A stretch of DNA of 7,785 nucleotides from Rudanella sp. (GTDB taxonomy: Bacteria; Bacteroidota; Bacteroidia; Cytophagales; Spirosomataceae): contig JAJAYX010000522.1 in assembly GCA_026785985.1 (NCBI GenBank), positions 1 through 7,785 of the forward strand, given 5' to 3'. The notes below the pieces were generated by a model that was given only the letters and a program-made list of their open reading frames with translations, was not told where the DNA came from and did no database searches. Position 1 is the stretch's first letter; each line of letters begins with the position of its first letter. The translations under genes were made by a program, and so were the position numbers. Positions 1-6,532 of the stretch are shown in pieces.

Positions 1-280
1 AAACTCTTCACCGGGTTCATAAGGGCGGCTTTTATGCTCTGGAAACTGACCGTGAGCAGGGCGATGCCCACTGCCAGCCCACCGGCCAGCGCAAACACCC
101 ACCACTCGATGTCGATTTTGTAGGCAAAATCCTGCAACCAACGGTTCATGGCCCACCACGCAATTGGCGACGCGATGACAATGGCTACCAAGACCAATTT
201 CAAAAAGTCTGTGGACAACAGGGATACAATACTGGCGACCGACGCGCCAAGGACTTTACGAACGCCGATTTCTTTGGTGC
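1..280 (-). repeat. Paralogous permease 3' segment, copy 1
   Basis: This segment aligns without gaps to 2978-3257 at a constant offset of 2977. By hand count about 54 of 280 positions differ (about 81% identity), with bases 1-160 closer (19 differences) and one 32-base exact run at 97-128. It encodes the last two transmembrane helices and the C-terminus of the second permease. Similarity fades quickly upstream of the RTKEIGVRKVLGA motif and its preceding helix. Confidence 0.8.
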
Positions 281-2441
281 GCTGAAACGCCGTGAGAGTA
301 GCCAGACCAAAAAGTCCCAGACAGCTGATTATAATAGCGATAATAGTAGCCAGATTAACGATGCGGGCAGTAGTACGCTCACTCGTATAAAATTGCTCAA
401 TCATATCGTCATAAAACTTGTAATCAAAAGAGGAGTTCGGGTAGGTTCGCTTCCATAGTTTCTCCATTTTCTGAATACCCGCTTGCCAATCGGCGGGATT
501 GTTGGAAGCCATTCTGATGTTAAAATTTCCTAAACTGTTCTTGTCGGTCATTAATGCCAATGGTTCTATTTTTTGGGAAAATGAAGCTGTATGAAAATCA
601 CTGACCACACCCACAATAGGAATGGGTTTACTACTCCCATTTTCTGTCAACCGCTGGCCAATGGCTTCCTGCGGATTCGCAAAACCAAACGCACGGGCCG
701 CAGTTGCATTAATCACATATTCGTTGGTGGTGTCGCTGATTTGTAGGTTGCGGCCTGCGAGTAGTTTCATGCCGTAAAGCCTAATCAGATCATTATCCAC
801 GTATTTACGATACACGTTGCGCTCTACTTCGCCTTTTTTACCCTTGTATTTGTGGGTGTTGCTCGAAAAAGATTGGTTGAAAGGAGGATTCCCTAAACTC
901 ACGGCACCCACTTCGGGCAGTCGCTTAAATTCTTGTTTGAGGGCGAATTGTTTGCCTTTATAGGCTGGGTTTTCCAATAATTTCCAGGGCACCTGAACCG
1001 TAAAAATGGCCTCCCGCTTAAAACCCAAATCAGCCGTGAGGGCGTAATGCAGTTGTTGATTCCAGATTAGGGTGCCAATGATAAATACCTGTGCTACCAC
1101 AAACTGAAAAACAATCAGGCTTTTACGGAGCGTAAAACGGTTTTCACCAATCGAGACACTCAGATGTCCGCGCAGGATTTGGGTAGGCTGAAATCGGGTA
1201 ATCAATAAACCCGGATACCAACCTGACAGCAAGGCTACGACGATAATCAGCAAAGCTACAAAGCCTAATGTTTGTAAAGGATTTTGGTAGAGTTCGATGC
1301 CTTCGGGTAGCAAATCACCAAACGAGTTATTGAAAAATTGCGTCCAGCCATAGGCAACTACACAAGCTAAAAGTGTAACGAGGGCTGTTTCACCCAAGAA
1401 GTTGGCAATAAGTTGTGTCCGGCGACTGCCCAGCGTTTTTTTGATACCTATTTCTTTGGCCCGCTGTGGTAGCTGCGCCGTGCTAAGGTTAACGTAATTG
1501 ATGATCGCCAACACCAATAAAAATACCGCCAATCCCAGCAGCGCGTACAAAACGTTGCGATTGGCTTTGCGGTTATTATCCGTAAAGTCTACCCCAAAAT
1601 GGACATCCCTGAGTGATAATAGCTGGTGTTTTCGAGAGAAATCACCCCATTTTTTGAGTTCTGCGGCCGAGTAGGTAGCTGATAATACATTAATTTTTCT
1701 GCTTAATTGGTCAGGGTCAGCCGTTGCCTCAGCCAGTAGATAAATCTGATCATTTGATCCCGTATTTCCCCAGACTTCGGTAAACTCTTTCACCAGATTC
1801 CCTTTTTGGATCGTGGTTAACGACAAAAATTCCTGATCGGCAAACGACGTTGAACGGCCTAAATCAGCCACGATACCCGTTACCTCTACCGCCAGCGTGT
1901 CCCAATACAGCAACGTTTTACCCATCATTTGGGCGGGTGTCTGGTTAGGGAAATAGCGTTCGGCCCGGCTTTTAGTCAGCACCACCTGATTGGGTTTGGT
2001 GAGTTGATTGGCCACGTCTCCCGCCAGCCAGCGATAAGGCACGAGTTTGAAATAGTCGCCAGTGGTGGCAATTACCCGGTCAATGTCTTCAAAAACTATC
2101 GGCTTGCCCGTTGCCTGCGGCACTTGCAGGCTCGTAACATATTGTTCATGCAAACCCACCACGGTTTCAATACCACCTATTTCTTTTCTGATGGCCCCCG
2201 CCAACGGCTTGGGTGCGCCCGCATTGCCACTTGCTTTACCCTCGAAATTAAACTGGCTGACAATCTTGTAAATACGGTCGGCATTGGGGTGGTCGGCATC
2301 GAAGCTGAGTTCATAGCTCACTATCTGAAAAATAAGCCAACAGGCAGCCGTGCCGATGGAAAGGCCCAGCACGTTCAGGCCCGTAAAGAGCCGGTTGCGC
2401 CACAACGTCCGGACGGCGATTTTGAGGTAGTTGCGAAACAT
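1..2441 (-). CDS. FtsX/MacB-like ABC transporter permease (second permease), 3' end cut by window edge
   Basis: Inner-membrane permease subunit of a MacB-type (mechanotransmission, type VII) ABC exporter. The frame is open for 813 codons from the ATG at 2441 to the window edge. It stops within MNPVKSL, which in the neighbouring permease is followed by RSE and a stop, so only about four residues are missing. Layout: TM1 about 21-42, a periplasmic MacB_PCD-like domain to about 290, FtsX block one with TMs about 296-318, 345-368 and 391-412, TM5 about 441-461, a second periplasmic domain, then FtsX block two with TMs about 693-716, 743-763 and 778-799. Cytoplasmic coupling motifs are AKEIGIKKTLGS (328-339) and RTKEIGVRKVLGA (721-733). 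The start is chosen because MFRNYLKIA matches the other permease. The middle is more AT-rich than the other permease. No minus-strand promoter is obvious upstream, where a divergent Uma2 gene lies 42 bases away. The substrate cannot be told from sequence. Confidence 0.93.
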   Translation of the reverse strand, partial: MFRNYLKIAVRTLWRNRLFTGLNVLGLSIGTAACWLIFQIVSYELSFDADHPNADRIYKIVSQFNFEGKASGNAGAPKPLAGAIRKEIGGIETVVGLHEQYVTSLQVPQATGKPIVFEDIDRVIATTGDYFKLVPYRWLAGDVANQLTKPNQVVLTKSRAERYFPNQTPAQMMGKTLLYWDTLAVEVTGIVADLGRSTSFADQEFLSLTTIQKGNLVKEFTEVWGNTGSNDQIYLLAEATADPDQLSRKINVLSATYSAAELKKWGDFSRKHQLLSLRDVHFGVDFTDNNRKANRNVLYALLGLAVFLLVLAIINYVNLSTAQLPQRAKEIGIKKTLGSRRTQLIANFLGETALVTLLACVVAYGWTQFFNNSFGDLLPEGIELYQNPLQTLGFVALLIIVVALLSGWYPGLLITRFQPTQILRGHLSVSIGENRFTLRKSLIVFQFVVAQVFIIGTLIWNQQLHYALTADLGFKREAIFTVQVPWKLLENPAYKGKQFALKQEFKRLPEVGAVSLGNPPFNQSFSSNTHKYKGKKGEVERNVYRKYVDNDLIRLYGMKLLAGRNLQISDTTNEYVINATAARAFGFANPQEAIGQRLTENGSSKPIPIVGVVSDFHTASFSQKIEPLALMTDKNSLGNFNIRMASNNPADWQAGIQKMEKLWKRTYPNSSFDYKFYDDMIEQFYTSERTTARIVNLATIIAIIISCLGLFGLATLTAFQRTKEIGVRKVLGASVASIVSLLSTDFLKLVLVAIVIASPIAWWAMNRWLQDFAYKIDIEWWVFALAGGLAVGIALLTVSFQSIKAALMNPVKS
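2416..2441 (-). repeat. 26-base exact repeat at start of the second permease gene (copy 1)
   Basis: These 26 bases, encoding the first eight residues (MFRNYLKI) and part of codon nine, are identical to 5324-5349 at the start of the first permease gene. All synonymous positions agree, and the match ends exactly at the ATG. Sequence upstream of the two start codons differs. It reflects either shared ancestry under strong constraint or conversion between paralogues. Confidence 0.85.
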
Positions 2442-2465
2442 GATACTCTGTTTTAGTTATCTTTG
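2431..2465 (+). promoter_or_regulatory. Possible Bacteroidota-type promoter for the first Uma2 gene
   Basis: TATCTTTG at 2458-2465 fits the Bacteroidota -7 consensus TAnnTTTG. The G of this element lies 18 bases before the ATG at 2484. A TTG at 2431-2433 could be the -33 element, but the 24-base spacing is longer than usual, so only the -7 element is well supported. A start of transcription a few bases after 2465 would rule out the in-frame TTG at 2463 as start codon and favour the ATG at 2484. Confidence 0.45.
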
Positions 2466-2483
2466 AAAAATTCTTGTCGTTTT

Positions 2484-2963
2484 ATGGAAGCACTCATCGA
2501 ACAACTCTCCGAGTACGAACTCGAACGTGGTAAACCCATGCCTACTCTGAATCATGCATACGTGCAGACAAATTTGCTTGCTGAGTTAAAATTGCGTTAT
2601 CGTAAGACGCATACTGTGCTATCAGAACTGAACATAACCATGCCGGAACGCCCGGATACCGTACCGGATATTGCTATCTACCCAAAACTGCAAATTGACT
2701 TTTTTAACGACATTACCTCCATGACGGAGATGCCGCTGACGATTATCGAAATCGTTTCGCCATCACAATCCGACGCTGAAATAATTGCCAAATTCAAACG
2801 CTATTTCGCGGCTGGTATTGGTTCGTGCTGGTTAGTGATGCCCAGCTTTCAGGCAGTCTCCGTTTACTCAGCCTTTGGTAAGTATCGTTTCTTCTCTGAA
2901 AATGAGACACTAACCGACTCCAATACCGGAATTCAACTGGCTCTTGCTGACATTTTTTCCTAA
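2484..2963 (+). CDS. Uma2/DUF820-family PD-(D/E)XK nuclease-like protein (copy A)
   Basis: A 159-residue protein of the Uma2 (DUF820) family, which has a PD-(D/E)XK nuclease fold and no settled biological role. Visible family marks are the N-terminal stretch GKPMPTLNHAYVQ (16-28), SELN (47-50), PDIAIYP with D62, IIEIVSPSQS with E89, a following helix with K103 four residues before Y107, and GIGSCWLV (111-118), corresponding to the usual GV.EYWLV. The likely catalytic D62, E89 and K103 are all present, so it looks intact. An upstream in-frame TTG at 2463 would add seven residues, but it lies inside the apparent -7 element; the ATG at 2484 is preferred. The gene is antisense to the operon, divergent from the second permease, and ends one base short of the first permease's stop. 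No signal peptide or membrane segment is seen; a cytoplasmic protein is inferred. Confidence 0.85.
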   Translation: MEALIEQLSEYELERGKPMPTLNHAYVQTNLLAELKLRYRKTHTVLSELNITMPERPDTVPDIAIYPKLQIDFFNDITSMTEMPLTIIEIVSPSQSDAEIIAKFKRYFAAGIGSCWLVMPSFQAVSVYSAFGKYRFFSENETLTDSNTGIQLALADIFS

Positions 2964-2964
2964 A

Positions 2965-5349
2965 TCACTCGCTCCGCAAACTCTTCACCGGGTTCATCAA
3001 CGCGGCTTTCACGCTCTGGAAACTGACTGTCAGCAGGGCAACACTCATCGCCAGCCCACCCGCCAGCGCGAAGACCCACCACTCGATGTCGATTTTGTAG
3101 GCAAAGTCCTGCAACCAACGATTCATGGCCCACCAGGCGATGGGACTGGCAACGACGATGGCGATCAGAACCAGCTTCAGAAAATCTTTGGAGAGCAGCG
3201 TAACGATGCTGGTAACACTGGCTCCCAGCACTTTACGAACACCGATTTCTTTGGTGCGCTGCTCGGCGGTGAAGGTCACTAAGCCAAACAAACCCAGGCA
3301 GGAAATCAGGATGGCCAGTATCCCAAAGTAGTTGATGAGCATACCCACCTGCTGCTCGGCATGGTATAGGCGTTGGTAGGCATCGTCGAGAAAACGGTAC
3401 TCAAACGGGTAGCCTGGGTTAAACTGATCCGTTAGCCGTTTCAGATCGGCGATGGCGGATGCAGTTTGACCGGCGCGGGCTTTCACGAGCAGATAGCGCG
3501 TGTTGGCAGGGTTGAACATGACTACCAACGGGCTGATGGCCTGATGCAGCGAGTTTAGGTGGAAGTCCTTCATCAGGCCCACAACCTGCCCCGTTCCGTT
3601 CGAGAAGGTGATCTGTTTACCCACTGGCGACCGCATACCCAGGAGCCGGGCAGCGGCTTCGTTGATGAGGTAGTTGGATGAATCGGCGCGGCTGTTGGGA
3701 CGAAAATCCCGCCCGGCCAGTAACTTGATGTTCAGGGTGCTGACAAAATTGTCGCCTACCGACATACTCGACACGCTCACTAACTGGTCGGGGTCGCGGC
3801 CAGGCCAGTTCAGGTCGGTGGTACTATTCTGAATGTCCATGGGCAGGTGGCTGGTGATGGTGGCCGCACTGACCGAGGGCGACCGCAACACCTCCTGCCG
3901 GAACGTCGCGGTGGTCCGGGCCTGAGTCAGGTTGCCTTCCAGCGGCACGTACAGCACATTCTCGCGGTCGAGGCCGAGGTTTTTGGTTCGTATATAGTCC
4001 ATTTGCTGCCCAATGGCCAGCATCCCGACAATCAGAAACATGGACAACCCGAACTGAAACACCACCAACACCCGCCGAAACGTGGCCGGACTCAACCGGC
4101 GGGCGGCCCCCCGCAACATCCGCACCGGTGGCAAACCCGACAAAAACAGGGCCGGATAACTACCCGACAACAGCCCCGTTATCACTACCAGACCCACCAC
4201 CAGCCCCCAGAACGATGGGTTCGTCAGGTCGAGCGCGAGTTGCTTCTCAAACAGGGTGTTGACCGTGGGCAAAATGACCTGCACCAGCCCCAAAGCCAGC
4301 ACGACCGCCAACAAACTCGTGAGCAACGACTCGATCATAAATAACCCCACCAACGACGACCGCAACGCACCCACCACCTTCCGAACGCCCACCTCTTTGG
4401 TGCGGATGGCGGAGCGGGCCGTGGTCATATTGATGAAATTGATGCAGGCAATGAGCAGCATAAACAGGGCCACGACCGAGAAAATCCGAACGTACTCGAT
4501 TCGTCCCCCCGACACCTGCCCGTTTTTGTACTCGGCGTGGAGGTGCAGGTCGGTGATGGGCTGGAGAATGGGGGTTTCTTTGTTGTCGAATTTGGCGTAG
4601 CGCGGAAAAATCCCCTTCATACTGCCCTCGATAGCCGCCACCCGGCTGGCTTCGTCGGTGGGGCCAGGTTTGAGCCGAACGTAGGTCATAAACGAATTCA
4701 TGCCCCATTCGGCCATCCAGGGGCCCTCGTTGTTTTTGAGGTTAAGCAGCCAATCGAACTGAATGGTCGAGGTGGTAGGCAGGTTTTCCAGCACTGCCCC
4801 GACGGTGTAGAGTTTGGCATTGTCGAGTTGCATCTGCCGACCCACGGCGGGCTGATTGGGGAAGTATTTCTCGGCCAGTCGGCGGGTAATAATGATCTTG
4901 TCGGGTTGCGCCAAAGCCGCTTTAGGGTTGCCCGACAACGCGGGCAGGTCGAACACGTCGAAGAAGCTCGCTGTAGCGTAATGCCCCTGTTCTTTGGCAC
5001 CCGTTTCGCCCGGTCCGCTGCCGACTGCCTTCAGTAAAGCTTCCCAACCGTAGTTGGTTTTAGTAACGGCCACAATGCCCGGCACATCGCTGGCAATGGC
5101 TCCTTCGAGCGGCCCCGGCGTGGTGTAGGCCGTTTGGGTTTCGCCACCCCGGAAGCTATAATTAACCCGAACAAAGTAAGTATTGGGGGCATCGGGCAGA
5201 AACCGGTTGTAGCTGAGTTCGTCGCGCACCCACAGGCTAATGAGCAACGCACAGGCCATACCCACCGCCAGCCCGAAAATGTTGATGGCTGAGAATGTCT
5301 TGTTGCGAACCAGATTCCGCCAGGCGATTTTGAGGTAGTTGCGAAACAT
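2965..5349 (-). CDS. FtsX/MacB-like ABC transporter permease (first permease), complete
   Basis: A complete 794-residue inner-membrane permease of a MacB-type ABC exporter. Layout: TM1 21-41, MacB_PCD-like periplasmic domain to about 285, FtsX block one with TMs about 287-308, 333-360 and 382-403, TM5 425-446, a second periplasmic domain to about 668, and FtsX block two with TMs about 671-694, 721-741 and 755-777. The protein is thus two four-helix MacB-like halves in one chain. Cytoplasmic motifs RTKEVGVRKVVGA (316-328) and RTKEIGVRKVLGA (698-710) are the expected ATPase contact sites. In-frame starts exist upstream at 5388 and 5403, but MFRNYLKIAWRNL at 5349 matches the family start and the other permease. 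The nearest operon gene upstream is the ATPase, separated by an antisense Uma2 gene. It is clearly G+C-richer than the second permease. Substrate unknown; candidates for this class are peptides, lipoproteins or toxic small molecules. Confidence 0.95.
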   Translation of the reverse strand: MFRNYLKIAWRNLVRNKTFSAINIFGLAVGMACALLISLWVRDELSYNRFLPDAPNTYFVRVNYSFRGGETQTAYTTPGPLEGAIASDVPGIVAVTKTNYGWEALLKAVGSGPGETGAKEQGHYATASFFDVFDLPALSGNPKAALAQPDKIIITRRLAEKYFPNQPAVGRQMQLDNAKLYTVGAVLENLPTTSTIQFDWLLNLKNNEGPWMAEWGMNSFMTYVRLKPGPTDEASRVAAIEGSMKGIFPRYAKFDNKETPILQPITDLHLHAEYKNGQVSGGRIEYVRIFSVVALFMLLIACINFINMTTARSAIRTKEVGVRKVVGALRSSLVGLFMIESLLTSLLAVVLALGLVQVILPTVNTLFEKQLALDLTNPSFWGLVVGLVVITGLLSGSYPALFLSGLPPVRMLRGAARRLSPATFRRVLVVFQFGLSMFLIVGMLAIGQQMDYIRTKNLGLDRENVLYVPLEGNLTQARTTATFRQEVLRSPSVSAATITSHLPMDIQNSTTDLNWPGRDPDQLVSVSSMSVGDNFVSTLNIKLLAGRDFRPNSRADSSNYLINEAAARLLGMRSPVGKQITFSNGTGQVVGLMKDFHLNSLHQAISPLVVMFNPANTRYLLVKARAGQTASAIADLKRLTDQFNPGYPFEYRFLDDAYQRLYHAEQQVGMLINYFGILAILISCLGLFGLVTFTAEQRTKEIGVRKVLGASVTSIVTLLSKDFLKLVLIAIVVASPIAWWAMNRWLQDFAYKIDIEWWVFALAGGLAMSVALLTVSFQSVKAALMNPVKSLRSE
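2978..3257 (-). repeat. Paralogous permease 3' segment, copy 2
   Basis: Copy 2 of the permease 3' segment, encoding the C-terminus of the first permease. The 32-base exact run is at 3074-3105. At protein level the last 110 comparable residues of the two permeases differ at about 12 positions, while the periplasmic domains are only distantly similar. Confidence 0.8.
5324..5349 (-). repeat. 26-base exact repeat at start of the first permease gene (copy 2)
   Basis: This is the second copy of the permease start repeat, identical to 2416-2441. The TTG within it on the plus strand (5339-5341) also serves as the candidate -33 element of the divergent Uma2 gene. Confidence 0.85.
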
Positions 5350-5369
5350 AACGGGTTTGGTTAAATTTG
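5339..5369 (+). promoter_or_regulatory. Bacteroidota-type promoter for the second Uma2 gene
   Basis: TTG at 5339-5341, a 20-base spacer, and TAAATTTG at 5362-5369 fit the Bacteroidota -33/-7 pattern (TTG, about 19-21 bases, TAnnTTTG). The -7 element ends 17 bases before the ATG at 5387, leaving a very short leader. The -33 TTG lies inside the first codons of the divergent permease gene. No Shine-Dalgarno sequence is evident, and the leader is A-rich, as is common in this phylum. Confidence 0.55.
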
Positions 5370-5386
5370 AAGAAATCAATTTAGTC

Positions 5387-5836
5387 ATGACAACACCCGT
5401 CACGTATCCCGGGCAGGTTCATCCAGCACCCATTGTCAATGATATGAGCGTGAATGCGCCAATCATTCATCAGCGTATTATTGCCCGCCTTACCGCAAAG
5501 CTGTATCCGCTATACGAGTCAGGGAAAATTGCCTACGAACCGCTGCCCGAAACGATGCTTGGGGAATACAGCAGCCCAACTCCTGATGTCATTCTTTACG
5601 AAAACGACACCGACCAAACTCGGGTTATCATCGAAGTGTGCCAGACGCGGGGCGTAAAAGGTGATCTTCAAAAGGTTGTTCAGCTTACTGATGGTGCCTT
5701 GTATGGTATTCAGGAAGCGTTTGTGTATGACTACAAAACCGAGAAATGGCTCCGTTACCGCAAAGGCGATGGCGGGCAAGCTACTGAATCGTCGTTTTCG
5801 GAAGTACTCCAGATTGACCTGGGGCCGTTCGTTTAA
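5387..5836 (+). CDS. Uma2/DUF820-like PD-(D/E)XK nuclease-like protein (copy B)
   Basis: A 149-residue protein resembling a short divergent branch of the Uma2/DUF820 family. Visible marks are NAPIIHQRIIARL (23-35), the ETMLGEYSSPTPDVILYEND region with D67 of the PD motif, VIIEVCQTRG with E83, and KGDLQKV with K91 and K96 as candidate catalytic lysines. A C-terminal VYDYKTEKWLRYRKG (113-127) replaces the usual YWLVDP strand. The family serine after EV.S is a glutamine here, so activity is less certain than for copy A. The ATG at 5387 follows the apparent promoter; an in-frame TTG at 5339 would start upstream of the -7 element and is rejected. The gene is divergent from the first permease (37 bases between starts), and its stop overlaps the ATPase stop by four bases. 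It is short for the family, which usually runs near 180-200 residues. Biological role unknown. Confidence 0.75.
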   Translation: MTTPVTYPGQVHPAPIVNDMSVNAPIIHQRIIARLTAKLYPLYESGKIAYEPLPETMLGEYSSPTPDVILYENDTDQTRVIIEVCQTRGVKGDLQKVVQLTDGALYGIQEAFVYDYKTEKWLRYRKGDGGQATESSFSEVLQIDLGPFV

Positions 5837-5839
5837 ACG
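5830..5839. other. Perfect 10-base palindrome carrying both convergent stop codons
   Basis: CGTTTAAACG is self-complementary. It contains the TAA of the plus-strand Uma2 gene (5834-5836) and, on the other strand, the TAA of the ATPase (5835-5833). The two coding regions overlap by four bases. It is too short and lacks the U-tract stem form of an intrinsic terminator, and its symmetry is probably a by-product of the overlapping stops. Confidence 0.6.
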
Positions 5840-6510
5840 TGGAAGTTCTCCGTCACCACTTTTCCATCGAACAGGTTCACGATCCGGTGGGCAAAACCCG
5901 CGTCGTAGGGTGAGTGCGTCACCATGATGATGGTGGTACCTTCGTCGTTCAGTTCACCCAACAGCTTCATAACTTCCTCGCCGTTCACCGAGTCGAGGTT
6001 ACCCGTTGGTTCGTCGGCCAGAATCAGCTTGGGTTTGGCCACCACCGCCCGCGCAATCGCCGTGCGTTGTTGCTGCCCCCCCGACAGTTGCTGCGGAAAG
6101 TGATTACGCCGGTGCATGATGTTCATGCGCGTCAGAGACGCTTCTACGCGGGTTTTACGCTCGTCGGCGGGTGTTTTCAGGTACAGCAATGGCAGTTCTA
6201 CGTTTTCATAGACCGTCAGTTCGTCAATCAGGTTGAAGCTCTGAAACACGAACCCGATTGAGCCTTTGCGAAGCTGCGCCCGCTACCGTTCGGTCATTTT
6301 GGCCACCGCCGTGCCTTAAAAGTTGTATTCGCCGTCGCTGGGGTTATCCAGCAGACCCAGAATGTTGAGCAACGTGGACTTGCCGCAACCAGACGGCCCC
6401 ATTATGGCAACGAACTCACCATCCTTCACGTCCATGTTAATGCCGTTCAGGGCAGTAGTCTCGACCTCTTCGGTGGCAAATAACTTCTGTAAATTGACTG
6501 TCTGAATCAT
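5833..6510 (-). pseudogene. MacB/LolD-like ABC transporter ATPase interrupted by two in-frame stop codons
   Basis: The ATP-binding subunit expected to drive the adjacent permeases. Read through, the frame spans 225 codons from the ATG at 6510 ([11 protein letters not shown]), a normal family length. Motifs in order are Walker [10 protein letters not shown] (38-46), Q-loop FVFQSFNL (Q90), signature LSGGQQQR (142-149), Walker B LILADEP (162-168), D-loop GNLD (170-173) and switch H199. Codon 65 is TAA (6316-6318) and codon 76 is TAG (6283-6285), both in frame and with no indel. Codon 76 sits in MTER-stop-RAQLRKG, where relatives commonly have Gln, so CAG to TAG is likely. As read, translation gives a 64-residue piece with Walker A; reinitiation at the GTG at 6249 would give 138 residues lacking Walker A. 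Neither piece can hydrolyse ATP alone. It lies 22 bases after the adaptor gene. A sequencing error or recent inactivation fits best; readthrough is less likely. Confidence 0.88.
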
Positions 6511-6532
6511 AATAAAGTTGAATGCAAAGAGT

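Noticed and set aside
1929..2456. Plus-strand open frame of 175 codons overlapping the second permease start
   Set aside because: It lies antisense within a gene with clear family features; the translation is low-complexity His/Arg/Pro-rich and matches no recognisable domain.
3847..5037. Long plus-strand and alternate minus-strand open frames within the first permease (for example 3847-4344, 4247-4708, 4537-5037)
   Set aside because: These are shadows expected in G+C-rich coding DNA; the permease frame covers the whole region with continuous domain and helix structure.
2416..5349. The 26-base repeats as target-site duplications or attachment sites of a mobile element
   Set aside because: They coincide exactly with the first codons of homologous genes, and no integrase, transposase or terminal inverted repeats lie between them.
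5387..5836. The Uma2-type genes as a toxin-antitoxin or defence module
   Set aside because: No partner gene, antitoxin or defence-associated domain is adjacent; the neighbours are only exporter components.
6283..6318. Stop-codon reassignment (TAA/TAG read as glutamine) to explain the interrupted ATPase
   Set aside because: TAA ends both Uma2 genes, the adaptor and the ATPase at family-consistent positions, and the long permease frames contain no internal TAA or TAG, so a recoded genetic code is not supported.
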